Shown here one piece after another: positions 1-7,470 of a DNA stretch of 64,000 nucleotides. Under the pieces are notes generated by a model. It was not told the origin of the DNA. It saw only the letters and a program-made list of their open reading frames with translations, and searched no databases. A program made the translations under genes and the position numbers. Source of the DNA: an uncultured Victivallaceae bacterium (GTDB lineage Bacteria > Verrucomicrobiota > Lentisphaeria > Victivallales > Victivallaceae); NCBI GenBank assembly GCA_944389925.1, contig CALXOD010000061.1, forward strand, positions 29,927-93,926, in the 5' to 3' direction. Position 1 is the stretch's first letter, and every line of letters begins with the position of its first letter.

Positions 1-914
1 AGCGGAGGATGGCATTCTGCGGGGACGGCATCGGGCGGTACGGCGGTTTCCGCCGGGGAGGTGAAAACCACCCAGTTGCCGGACTGCTCTGCTCGTGCCC
101 GGATGCTTTCGAGGCGGCGGACGGTTTCGGCGTCGGCATATTTCTCCAGCCGGTCGTGGCATTCTGCAGGATGCAGCAGTATCATTCGGCAGGATTCCGG
201 CGGCCAGTAATCGAAGAAGTCACTTGGTGTCGCACTCTGGCGCAAGGTATCGGCGGAGGGGTGAGGCGCGATGATCCGGTAGTCGGCAATCGAGCCGGTG
301 GAGCGTTGGGTTTCCGGATCGAAGAGGCGCATGGAATCAATTTCATCGCCGAAAAATTCCAGACGACAGGGGGCCGGATGCGCCGGGGAAAATACGTCTA
401 TGATACCGCCGCGCCGGGAAAATTCTCCGGAAATAGAGACTTCCAGTTCGTCATCATAATCCAGTGCCACCAGTTTTTCCAGCAGTTCCTGCTGCGAAAT
501 CCGCTCACCGGTACGTAACGTGAAGGCCGCCCGGGCGGTCTGAACCGGCGGCGGTGCAGCCGCAGTCAGAGCATGGATGCTGCCGATCAGGATATCCGGC
601 GGATTTTCCAGAACTTCCAGCAGGATATTGGCGCGCCGGCTTTCGCCGCCGGAGACGATGAGACGCCCGCGGACTGTTTCCGGCAGATGACGGATTTTCA
701 GGCCGCAGCCGAGTTCGGCATTCAGTGCCGCCATTTCCGTTGCCAGGCGCTCCGCCGTCGCCAGATCCGGGGTGGTCGCCAGCAGGGGATGGTTACGATG
801 CGTCAGAGCCTCCCGCAGCAGCGGGGCGGCGGCCGCCGCCGAGTCCACGCCGGAGAGGGAACCGGGAATGGGGAGATGGAGATAATCCAGAAGTCTTTTT
901 TTCCAGTTTTTCAA
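1..914 (-). CDS. mfd: Transcription-repair coupling factor Mfd, N-terminal part (cut by window edge)
   Basis: Mfd is a DNA translocase that removes RNA polymerase stalled at lesions and recruits UvrA. Reading the minus strand from about 914 gives an open frame that runs off the left edge; about 304 codons are visible. The segment EFSRRGGIIDVFSPAHPAPCRLEFFGDEIDSMRLFD (in two pieces: EFSRRGGIIDVFSP, then CRLEFFGDEIDSMRLFD) is the UvrB-like damage-recognition module shared by Mfd and UvrB. The length before this motif (about 150 residues) fits Mfd rather than UvrB, which carries a Walker A motif early. The start is uncertain: a TTG at 912-914 opens the frame, with no clear ribosome site; an in-frame GTG follows 18 codons later. 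It diverges from the sigma-factor gene across an A/T-rich gap. The helicase domains lie outside the window. Confidence 0.85.
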   Translation of the reverse strand, partial: MKNWKKRLLDYLHLPIPGSLSGVDSAAAAAPLLREALTHRNHPLLATTPDLATAERLATEMAALNAELGCGLKIRHLPETVRGRLIVSGGESRRANILLEVLENPPDILIGSIHALTAAAPPPVQTARAAFTLRTGERISQQELLEKLVALDYDDELEVSISGEFSRRGGIIDVFSPAHPAPCRLEFFGDEIDSMRLFDPETQRSTGSIADYRIIAPHPSADTLRQSATPSDFFDYWPPESCRMILLHPAECHDRLEKYADAETVRRLESIRARAEQSGNWVVFTSPAETAVPPDAVPAECHPP

Positions 915-923
915 GGAATGGTT

Positions 924-951
924 TTGAATTTTTTTGTTTTTGTGTTATAAT
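924..951 (+). promoter_or_regulatory. Candidate sigma70-type promoter of the sigma-factor gene
   Basis: TTGAAT at 924-929 and TATAAT at 946-951 are separated by 16 bases rich in T. The -10 hexamer is consensus. It points at the sigma-factor gene and leaves a leader of about 140 bases. The same A/T-rich stretch must also hold the promoter of the divergent mfd gene. Confidence 0.6.
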
Positions 952-981
952 AAATAGATTATACGGAGTAGTGTGTTTGGA

Positions 982-1060
982 TGCCGGGTTTCAAAACCGG
1001 CAACATTCATAATGTACGCCGGATTTGTTTTTTTTACAGTCGTAAAGATAAAAAATCCGG
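982..1060 (+). promoter_or_regulatory. Potentially structured 5' leader of the sigma-factor mRNA
   Basis: Two inverted repeats lie between the promoter and the chosen start codon. TGCCGG at 982-987 pairs with CCGGCA at 997-1002, and CCGGATTT at 1019-1026 pairs with AAATCCGG at 1053-1060. The second arm runs directly into a purine-rich GGAGG (1059-1063), which could be masked when the stem forms. No known riboswitch is recognised. Folding is inferred by eye. Confidence 0.35.
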
Positions 1061-1100
1061 AGGCATTTACTTTTTTTGTGAGGAATACGGAGCGGCAGGC

Positions 1101-2435
1101 ATGGCGGAAAAAAAAGCAACTTCCAGAGCGAAGAGTGTGACAAAAGCCGAAGAAACGATGGCAGCTGAAGCCGAAGCGGCGACAGTTGCCGCCTCCAGTA
1201 CCGGGAAACGTACCGCTGTATCCGGAAGAAAAACGAAGACTGCGTCCGGGAAAAAAGCGTCTGCGGAAAAGAAGGCGGAAACAGCACCGGTCGCGGAAAC
1301 TCCGGAGGTTTCCGGTGCCGAAGCGGCGGTTGAGGAAACGCCGGCGGTTGAGGCAGGGAGCGCCTCCGTCCCGCCGTCCGGGCAGGTAATGGAAGAGCAC
1401 CGCAGGAGCGCAGCGGCTGTTCCCGCTGAATCAACGGAGGTTGCAGGGACGCCGCGTCGCGGTTTGGTGCTGCCGCCCGACCGGCCGGAAAAGGTGCGCC
1501 GTAAGAGTGCAGTCGGCTCCACACCGGAACATCCGCGCACCAAGCGGGAAAAAGATACAGCCCGGCGCACTGCGCTGGATTCCAAGGTGACTTCCGGATC
1601 GAAGAACGATACGATGAAGGTCTATATGACCGAGATCGCTCAGATTTCGCTGGTATCCAAGAAGGAAGAGGCGGATTTGGCCGAGGCCATCCACGGGGAC
1701 AATGAAGACCGGCACGAAGAAGCGCGAGCCACCTTGATCAAGGCAAATTTGCGGTTGGTGGTGAAGATTGCCCATGACTTCAAAGGTCTGGGGTTGCCGC
1801 TTCTGGATTTGATTTCCGAAGGTAACATTGGTCTGATGCGGGCGGTGGAGAAATTCGATCCGGCGAAAGGGGCTAAATTCAGTTCCTATGCTGCATGGTG
1901 GATTAAGCAGTCCATGCGTCGGGCGCTGGCAAATCAAAGCCGGACGATCCGCATTCCGGTGCAGTCGGCGGGCAAAATCAATAAGATCAAGTCGGTGCGC
2001 ATGAAGTTGACCGAAGAACTTGGCCGTGACCCCACTGATGCGGAAATTGCCGAACATCTGGATTTTTCGGAACGGACCGTGGCGGGACTCCGGTTGGCGG
2101 ATCTGCGGACTTTTTCGTTGCACGACCCGATTCAGCAGGGGGAAGAGGGGGAATTTCAGGATATTATTCCTGACCGTCATGCCATGACGCCGGATCAGAT
2201 TCTTGGCGATGTGGAGTCGGTTTATCGTCTGATGGATCTGCTGGAGAAACTGGAAGACCGTGAGCGCAAAATTCTGGAAATGCGCTTTGGATTGCGTGGC
2301 AACCGGCCGTTGACGCTGGAAGAAGTCAGTCAGGAGATCGGCAGGACCCGGGAACGAGTGCGTCAGATTCAGAATCAGGCGCTTTCCAAATTAAAATCAT
2401 TGCTGGTGGACGAGGCCGGGTTCGCTGCGGATTGA
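1101..2435 (+). CDS. RNA polymerase sigma factor, RpoD/SigA family
   Basis: This is a sigma70-family initiation factor of 444 residues. Residues 1-165 are low complexity, rich in Ala, Lys, Glu and Thr. Region 1.2 starts near 170 ([15 protein letters not shown]). Region 2 follows at 208-290, with the core-binding and -10-melting segments [29 protein letters not shown] and [17 protein letters not shown]. Region 3 is 290-345, and region 4 is 380-436 with the -35-binding helix-turn-helix [20 protein letters not shown]. The ATG at 1101 was chosen because the conserved part begins far downstream and a GGAG lies just upstream; the frame stays open to 981. Region 1.1 is not recognisable, so housekeeping sigma versus a group 2 sigma cannot be decided from this window. 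Confidence 0.93.
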   Translation: MAEKKATSRAKSVTKAEETMAAEAEAATVAASSTGKRTAVSGRKTKTASGKKASAEKKAETAPVAETPEVSGAEAAVEETPAVEAGSASVPPSGQVMEEHRRSAAAVPAESTEVAGTPRRGLVLPPDRPEKVRRKSAVGSTPEHPRTKREKDTARRTALDSKVTSGSKNDTMKVYMTEIAQISLVSKKEEADLAEAIHGDNEDRHEEARATLIKANLRLVVKIAHDFKGLGLPLLDLISEGNIGLMRAVEKFDPAKGAKFSSYAAWWIKQSMRRALANQSRTIRIPVQSAGKINKIKSVRMKLTEELGRDPTDAEIAEHLDFSERTVAGLRLADLRTFSLHDPIQQGEEGEFQDIIPDRHAMTPDQILGDVESVYRLMDLLEKLEDRERKILEMRFGLRGNRPLTLEEVSQEIGRTRERVRQIQNQALSKLKSLLVDEAGFAAD

Positions 2436-2493
2436 GCCGTGGCGTTTTTCCGGAAAATCAATAATTATCAACCGGTGCAAAGGAGGTGAGATC

Positions 2494-2661
2494 ATGGATA
2501 CCGAAGTTCGCGTCAAAAAGGGCGAAGCCATCGAACGCGCATTGCGCCGGCTGAAGAAAAAGCTCGACAAGGAAGGCACGCTGAAAGAACTCCGCAATCG
2601 GCGTCATTACGAAAAGCCGAGCGAAGTCAAACGCCGCGAAGCCAAACAGCGTCATCGCTGA
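2494..2661 (+). CDS. rpsU: 30S ribosomal protein S21
   Basis: This 55-residue, strongly basic protein starts MDTEVRVKKGEAIERALRRL and ends in a tail of Arg, Lys and His. The pattern of the family is present: an N-terminal strand, then KGE, ALRRLKKKLDKEG and a REL/RNRRHYEKPS helix. S21 is a late-binding small-subunit protein that helps start-site selection. The ribosome-binding sequence at 2480-2490 matches the 16S 3' end over about ten bases (AAGGAGGTGA). It follows the sigma-factor gene by 58 bases on the same strand, an order also seen in other bacteria (rpsU near rpoD). A terminator follows. Confidence 0.93.
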   Translation: MDTEVRVKKGEAIERALRRLKKKLDKEGTLKELRNRRHYEKPSEVKRREAKQRHR

Positions 2662-2675
2662 AGTCCGGCTTTTCA

Positions 2676-2713
2676 GAAAAAACACCGGGGAGAATTCTCC
2701 GGTGTTTTTTTTT
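2676..2713 (+). terminator. Rho-independent terminator after rpsU
   Basis: AACACCGG and CCGGTGTT form the stem around a loop of about ten bases. The stem is followed by a run of nine or more T at 2704-2713. It sits 15 bases after the rpsU stop. Confidence 0.85.
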
Positions 2714-2800
2714 CGTTTTTCTCATTTCATGAAAAAAACGTTGGTGAGCATGTTTCCGTAAGAAAAACGGAAGGGCACATTATGACGGAGGAATGCCGGT

Positions 2801-2887
2801 ATGGAAATATCTGATATTGATGGATATGGAGATCATGTATCCATTGTTTTCAGAAATGTGACGGATTCCAGCGTCATTTTTTTATGA
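2801..2887 (+). CDS. Possible 28-codon small ORF between the inverted repeats
   Basis: An ATG at 2801 is preceded by GGAGGA at 2787-2792 (spacing 8). It opens a 28-residue frame starting MEISDIDGYGDH that ends inside a perfect 7-base hairpin (GCGTCAT/ATGACGC, 2871-2890). No family is recognised. The good ribosome site is the only positive sign, and the frame could be chance. It lies inside the 11-base inverted repeat. Confidence 0.2.
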   Translation: MEISDIDGYGDHVSIVFRNVTDSSVIFL

Positions 2888-2890
2888 CGC
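2871..2890. other. Perfect hairpin with T-rich loop between convergent genes
   Basis: GCGTCAT (2871-2877) and ATGACGC (2884-2890) flank six T. It lies between rpsU and the convergent tsaC-like gene. It has no following U-run on either strand, so it is not a textbook terminator. Confidence 0.4.
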
Positions 2891-2925
2891 ATCACCAACG
2901 TTCCGGCGTCGGAAAAGATGGTTGC

Positions 2926-3501
2926 TCAGAGCTGCAAAGCTCCCTGTCGGAGAATGCGGGGCGTTGTCCCGGTGGCATCCACGACCGTGGACGCCAGCGC
3001 CCCGGGGGCAATGGCTCCGCCGTCAATCGCCAGATCCGGTTCTCCGCACAGCTGGGCCAGTGCTTCCGTTACCGTTAATACGTTCGGTTGTCCGGAGAGA
3101 TTGGCGCTGGTGGAGGCCAGCGGGAAATCCAGCTCCCGCAACAGTTTCAGGATGAACGGATGATCCGGGATCCGGAAGCCCACCGTGCCTCCTTGGGTGC
3201 CCGGCGCGATGATGGTGATGGGGCCGGGGCAGTATTTTTCTGCCAGAGTCGCCGGCAGGCCTTCCAGTTTTACCCCCTCCAGGCGGCGCCAGTCCGCAGT
3301 GAAAAGTGCCAGCGGTTTAGATGCTTCCCGATGTTTCAGTTCATAAATCCTTTTTCGGGCTGCTTCGTCCGAAGCCCGGCAGACCAGACCGTACACCGTT
3401 TCCGTCGGCACCAGCACCACCGTTCCCGGATGGCGCAGAACCGCCGCGGCTTCCGCCACTGCCGCCTCGCAATCCGGCAGCAGCTGTATCCGTCGGGTCA
3501 T
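2926..3501 (-). CDS. tsaC: L-threonylcarbamoyladenylate synthase (TsaC/Sua5/YrdC family)
   Basis: This enzyme makes threonylcarbamoyl-AMP from threonine, bicarbonate and ATP, the first step of t6A37 modification of ANN-decoding tRNAs. The 191-residue protein has the YrdC hallmarks: PTETVYGL at 32-39, the KHR motif at 56-58, KPL shortly after, CPGPITII, and STSANLSG near 132-139. Its length matches the short TsaC form without the C-terminal Sua5 domain. The ATG overlaps the stop of the upstream symporter gene by four bases, so translation is probably coupled. Only the tsaC member of the t6A pathway is visible here; tsaB, tsaD and tsaE are not in the window. Confidence 0.92.
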   Translation of the reverse strand: MTRRIQLLPDCEAAVAEAAAVLRHPGTVVLVPTETVYGLVCRASDEAARKRIYELKHREASKPLALFTADWRRLEGVKLEGLPATLAEKYCPGPITIIAPGTQGGTVGFRIPDHPFILKLLRELDFPLASTSANLSGQPNVLTVTEALAQLCGEPDLAIDGGAIAPGALASTVVDATGTTPRILRQGALQL

Positions 3502-5102
3502 TCCGTCTCCTCCTCCGGTTCATCCAGTCGCCAGTGAGGAATCCGTTCCCCCAGATAACTGCAGGCGAAAGCCACCACACCGGCCAGAAATCCGTAAACA
3601 GCACCGCAGGTCAGCACCCGGCCGAATTCCGCGTGTTGCATCAGGGCGGTCAGGTAGCCGCTGGCATGAATTTCCGTTTCCGTAAGCTCGATTCCCACCG
3701 CACCGACGAACATATAACTTAACCAGACTCCGGTAGCTGTCACCATGGCTGCCCAGGCGCAGTTTTTGGAGGCCTTCGGCACATACAGCGCTGTAACTAC
3801 CGGAATGAAAATCACCACCAGCTGCGAAGCCCAGCTGTTGATCATCAACTGGTAAATGCTGGAAACCTTCAACGCCAGAAACGTCGCGATCACCGTCAGC
3901 AGCAGCGTCGCAACCCGGGTGACTTGCAGCATCCATTGATCCGACAGCCGCGGCCAGATCGGGCGGATGACATTGTTGGTCAAGAGGGAGGACGCCGCCA
4001 GCAGCGAACTGTCCGCCGAACTCATAATCGCCGAAATCAGGGCGCTCAGAAATAGAATCAGAATCAGCGGTGACAACTTCCCTAGCACAATAACCGCCAT
4101 GCGCGGCAGAACCTGGTCTTCCAGATTGCCGCCCATTACTTCAGCAGTGATGTTGTAGCGGGCCAACACGATCCGGGCGGCAAAACCGATGGTGATCGGC
4201 ACCAGGGCGATCGCCGCATAGAAAAAACCGGCGATGATGGCACTGGACGTGGCAATTTTTTCATTGCGGCTGGAAAGCGAGCGCTGCACCAGATCCTGCC
4301 CCACCATGCAGCCCAGGCCCATGATGATCCAGGAGCCGATATAGTAAACCCAGCTTTCTGATTCCGGTTTGGCGATGCTGAGGTGTTCCGGCGGCACATT
4401 GGCGAAAACGCTGACCCAGCCTCCTGCTTCCTGCACTGCTCCGGGAACAATCAGAAACAGCCCGACGATGATTAAGGACACCTGTACAATATCCGTCAAC
4501 GTGACTGCCCACATGCCGCCGGCAATGGTGTAGATCAACACCACTACTGCGCCGATGAGCGTTCCGTAGGTACGGTCCATGCCGGTCAGCACCTGCAGAA
4601 TCGTTCCCATTCCGAGTACCTGGGCGCCCAGCCAGCCGACATAAACTGGAATCATCCAGACAGACGCGTAGACCCCCGCCCATTTGCCGTAGCGGCGCTC
4701 GATAATGTCAGTAACAGTCAGGCATTTCAGACGGCGCAGCAGCCCGACGATGAAAACTCCTGCCAGAATCAGGCTGAGCGATGCGCCGAACGGATCGGCG
4801 ATAACTCCGCCTACGCCATCGGAGAAGACCGTTGCCGCCACCCCCATGCTGGAACCTGCTCCGAACCAGGTGGCCAGCAGCGTCGCTGTCGCCATCCACA
4901 GCGGCAGCCGGCGGCCGGCGACCAGAAAATCGTTCATTCCCTTCACTCGGCGGCTGGCGTACCAACCGATCAGCAACATGCCCAGCACATAGATGGCGAT
5001 TCCACACCACAGGAGAGTTTGGGTACGCTCCGGCAGGCCCAGGCCGGCGACGCCGGTCGCGGAGTTCATCGTTTCCGCCAGAGGAACAGTCTGATTTTCC
5101 AT
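3498..5102 (-). CDS. Sodium:solute symporter (SSS family)
   Basis: This is an inner-membrane secondary transporter of about 534 residues driven by a sodium gradient. The translation is dominated by about 13 hydrophobic segments. After the first helix comes ASRRVKGMNDFLVAGRRLP, then WFGAGSSMGVA, and later SALISAIMSSADSSLLAASS, the sodium-site region typical of SSS proteins. The substrate cannot be read from sequence. I chose the ATG at 5102, which has AAGGA upstream; the frame stays open 22 codons further, where a hydrophobic stretch would precede it. It is coupled by a 4-base overlap to tsaC. The FAH-family gene lies upstream on the same strand behind a terminator-like hairpin. Confidence 0.88.
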   Translation of the reverse strand: MENQTVPLAETMNSATGVAGLGLPERTQTLLWCGIAIYVLGMLLIGWYASRRVKGMNDFLVAGRRLPLWMATATLLATWFGAGSSMGVAATVFSDGVGGVIADPFGASLSLILAGVFIVGLLRRLKCLTVTDIIERRYGKWAGVYASVWMIPVYVGWLGAQVLGMGTILQVLTGMDRTYGTLIGAVVVLIYTIAGGMWAVTLTDIVQVSLIIVGLFLIVPGAVQEAGGWVSVFANVPPEHLSIAKPESESWVYYIGSWIIMGLGCMVGQDLVQRSLSSRNEKIATSSAIIAGFFYAAIALVPITIGFAARIVLARYNITAEVMGGNLEDQVLPRMAVIVLGKLSPLILILFLSALISAIMSSADSSLLAASSLLTNNVIRPIWPRLSDQWMLQVTRVATLLLTVIATFLALKVSSIYQLMINSWASQLVVIFIPVVTALYVPKASKNCAWAAMVTATGVWLSYMFVGAVGIELTETEIHASGYLTALMQHAEFGRVLTCGAVYGFLAGVVAFACSYLGERIPHWRLDEPEEETE

Positions 5103-5140
5103 CTCACGATGATTCCTTAATTTCTGAAGCAGCAAGAATA

Positions 5141-5193
5141 AAAAAACCGTACTTCCAATAAGCGCCATAACTTACTAGGAAATACGGTTTTTT
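5141..5193 (-). terminator. Terminator-like hairpin after the FAH-family gene
   Basis: AAAAAACCGTA at 5141-5151 pairs with TACGGTTTTTT at 5183-5193. On the minus strand this gives an 11-base stem ending in a T run, between the hydrolase gene and the symporter. The loop is long (about 31 bases), so efficiency is uncertain. Confidence 0.5.
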
Positions 5194-5279
5194 CAATCCG
5201 TCAAGGAGAAAAATCCCGGTTTTTCAGGGACATTCCTGTTTTTTTTTCGCCGGTTCTTCCCGGCTTCGGGATTGCCCGG

Positions 5280-6077
5280 TCAGGCTTTCACGGTATTCCG
5301 CAGGGTACCGATTTCGTCGATGACGACTTCCGTCACATCGCCGGGACGCAGATAACGCGGCGGTTCCTGTGCCATGCCCACGCCGGAAGGCGTACCGGTC
5401 AGAATCACCGTTCCCGGCATCAGCGTAATGCCGTTGGAAAGGTGGGAAATGATGCGGCGAATGCTGAAAATCATGTCGGAAACCGGCTGGTCCTGCATCA
5501 GCTTCCCATTCAGAAACATCTTGACATGAAGTTCTTCCGGGTTCGTAATGCCGGTTACCAGAAACGGACCGACCGGAGCGAATGTATCGAAGGATTTTCC
5601 CCGTGCCCACTGGCTGTCGATTTTCAACTGCACGTCCCGTGCCGAAACGTCGTTGGCGCAGGAAAAGCCCAGCACGTAATCCATGGCGTCTTCTTCGCTG
5701 ACGTAACTGGCGGTTTTCCCGATGATGACTGCGAGTTCCGCCTCATAATCCACTGCGTTCGGATAAAGCCGGGGCAGTTGAATGGCATCGCCATGGGCGG
5801 CCAGCGCATTAGTGGTCTTGATGAAGACCAGCGGATTGGTCGGCGGTTCGGCGTCGCATTCCCGGCAATGGTCCACATAGTTGGCACCGATGGCGAGCAC
5901 GTTCGGGATCGGCACCGGGGTAAGATAGGTATTGATGGAGGCGAGCCGGACGGTTTTTCCAGTTTCCCGGAGAGTGCCGGCAAAGATGCAGCCATCCAGC
6001 AACTGAACCTCTTCGCCTTCTACCCGGCCGAAACACACTGTGCCGGCGGCGTCTTTGAAACGGACATATTTGGCCAT
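5280..6077 (-). CDS. Fumarylacetoacetate hydrolase-family protein
   Basis: FAH-fold enzymes cleave or decarboxylate acyl-pyruvates and beta-keto acids using a divalent metal. The 265-residue protein has a short N-terminal domain (MAKYVRFKDAAGTVCFGRVE), then the catalytic fold: IGANYVDHCREC, a metal-ligand block VDYEAELAVIIGK, CANDVSARDVQ, GKSFDTFAPVGP, and near the end TVILTGTPSGVGMA. These are classic family motifs, and E, E and D metal ligands are present. The start at 6077 has AAGGA ten bases upstream; the frame extends further but without a good site. Substrate could be a sugar-derived 2-keto-3-deoxy acid or an aromatic-catabolism product; neighbours do not decide. An A/T-rich stretch upstream (6155-6200) contains a TATAAT on the minus strand. 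Confidence 0.88.
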   Translation of the reverse strand: MAKYVRFKDAAGTVCFGRVEGEEVQLLDGCIFAGTLRETGKTVRLASINTYLTPVPIPNVLAIGANYVDHCRECDAEPPTNPLVFIKTTNALAAHGDAIQLPRLYPNAVDYEAELAVIIGKTASYVSEEDAMDYVLGFSCANDVSARDVQLKIDSQWARGKSFDTFAPVGPFLVTGITNPEELHVKMFLNGKLMQDQPVSDMIFSIRRIISHLSNGITLMPGTVILTGTPSGVGMAQEPPRYLRPGDVTEVVIDEIGTLRNTVKA

Positions 6078-6338
6078 TTTTGATGAATCCTTTCCGAATT
6101 TTTCAGACACCGCGTCACCCTTTTTTTTACTTTGGAGCACGGCCGGGTGTCTGGACGTATAATATGATAAATCTGTACAAATTATAATATAGCATTTTTT
6201 TCCCATTCGGCAACCCGGGATGTCGGTGATCGGCGGGGGGATTTTCCTGTTTTTTTCAGAGAACGGCTTGAACGATCCCTCCATATCGTGCTACATTACG
6301 GAATGAAATCGTCTGAATCAGTACAAGGAGGATCTGTT

Positions 6339-6779
6339 GTGAAGTTCGCGGGTGGAGTGTGGATGCCGGCAGTGCTGGGGGCACTGCTTCTGTTCCTGAC
6401 GGGGTGTGTCGGAGGGCAGACTGCCGTCGCCCGGATCATGCCGCCGCTGGAGGGACAGACGGCGTCGGACGGTTCTCCGGTGGTGGCCAATCTGATGGTG
6501 GAGAATCGTGGCGTTTATCTTTTTAACTGGCTGCCGATATGGTCCGGGAATCCGAACCGCCCGAATTTGCGGAAATATCACCTGTTCCGGGACAGCATGC
6601 GGCCGATTCACATGCGGTTTATGCTGGAGACAGCAACTGCCAAAGCCGGTGCCGGTCGTTACTTGGATCAGAAGACCGCAACTGAGGAATCGGGGGCCTT
6701 TTCCCTGTGGCTTTTCTGGAATCGCACCACGCGCAGTACCGCGGTCGCCGTTGACCGCCTGAAGGAGAAGGAGGAGTGA
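6339..6779 (+). CDS. Small lipoprotein of unknown function upstream of recR
   Basis: The 146-residue product begins with a lipoprotein signal: VKFAGGVWMPAVLG, a hydrophobic core and LFLTGC as lipobox. The GTG start at 6339 has AAGGAGGAT at 6325-6333. The mature part contains ENRGVYLFNWLPIWSGNPNRPN and ends with charged residues. No enzyme motif is visible and I do not recognise the family. It ends two bases before recR, so the two genes are very likely co-transcribed, although a functional link to recombination is not obvious. Confidence 0.75.
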   Translation: MKFAGGVWMPAVLGALLLFLTGCVGGQTAVARIMPPLEGQTASDGSPVVANLMVENRGVYLFNWLPIWSGNPNRPNLRKYHLFRDSMRPIHMRFMLETATAKAGAGRYLDQKTATEESGAFSLWLFWNRTTRSTAVAVDRLKEKEE

Positions 6780-6780
6780 C

Positions 6781-7389
6781 ATGGCCGACGGTGAATTTCC
6801 CGGAGCACTGGAAGACCTGATCGAACTGTTGAAGAAGCTTCCCGGCATCGGACGGCGGGGAAGTGAGCGTATGGCACTGGCATTGCTTCAGTGGCCGGAA
6901 GATAAGCTGCACGCACTGGGTAATTTATTGGCCACGCTGCCGGAAACGGTCGGTCACTGCCCCGAATGCGGGGCCCTGGCTGCGGCGGGGGAACGCTGCC
7001 GGATCTGCCGGATGCCCGGAAGGGATCGGACATTGTTGTGTGTGGTAGAGGAACCGCAGCAGATTTTCGCCATTGAAAAAAGCGGGCAGTACCGGGGATT
7101 GTATCATGTTCTCGGCGGCAGATTGTCGCCCCTGGAAAACCGGAACGGAGAAGATCTCAATACGGATTCCCTGGTGGCCCGCGCCGCTTCCGGGGAATTC
7201 CGGGAAGTGATTCTGGCATTGAGTGCTGATGTGGAAGGCCGGGCTACCGCGGTTTATGTCGGAGAATTGCTGAAACCGACTGGCGTTCGGATTTCCCAGC
7301 CGGCGCTGGGGCTGCCGGCGGGGGCGAGTCTGTCGTATGCCGATGCTGCCACCATCAGCGCGGCTCTGGCCGGAAGAAAAGAAATATGA
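6781..7389 (+). CDS. recR: Recombination mediator RecR
   Basis: RecR forms rings on DNA and, with RecO and RecF, loads RecA on gapped DNA. The 202-residue protein shows the family order: helix-hairpin-helix KLPGIGRRGSERMA near 18-32, a C4 zinc finger at Cys60, Cys63, Cys73 and Cys76, and a Toprim domain from about 84 (LLCVVEEPQQIFAIEKSG, acidic residue Glu90). The conserved C-terminal ISQPALGLPAGASLSYADA follows. The usual dnaX and ybaB neighbours are absent; a lipoprotein gene replaces them. RBS GGAGGAG lies just upstream, inside the preceding gene. Confidence 0.96.
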   Translation: MADGEFPGALEDLIELLKKLPGIGRRGSERMALALLQWPEDKLHALGNLLATLPETVGHCPECGALAAAGERCRICRMPGRDRTLLCVVEEPQQIFAIEKSGQYRGLYHVLGGRLSPLENRNGEDLNTDSLVARAASGEFREVILALSADVEGRATAVYVGELLKPTGVRISQPALGLPAGASLSYADAATISAALAGRKEI

Positions 7390-7470
7390 CGGATAGTAAA
7401 TTCCGTATAATAAACATAATGGAAAAATGACGGAGAAATGACGGCACAGTCTTGCAAAGGGGGGGCTCCG

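Larger units (their letters stand above)
2737..2902. repeat. Inverted repeat bracketing a gene-poor gap
   Basis: AACGTTGGTGA at 2737-2747 is repeated in inverse form as TCACCAACGTT at 2892-2902. The repeat is 11 of 11 bases, with about 144 bases between the arms. Function is unknown. Confidence 0.5.

Noticed and set aside
9..1012. Plus-strand open frames at the left edge
   Set aside because: They are shadows of mfd, whose minus-strand translation shows clear UvrB-like motifs.
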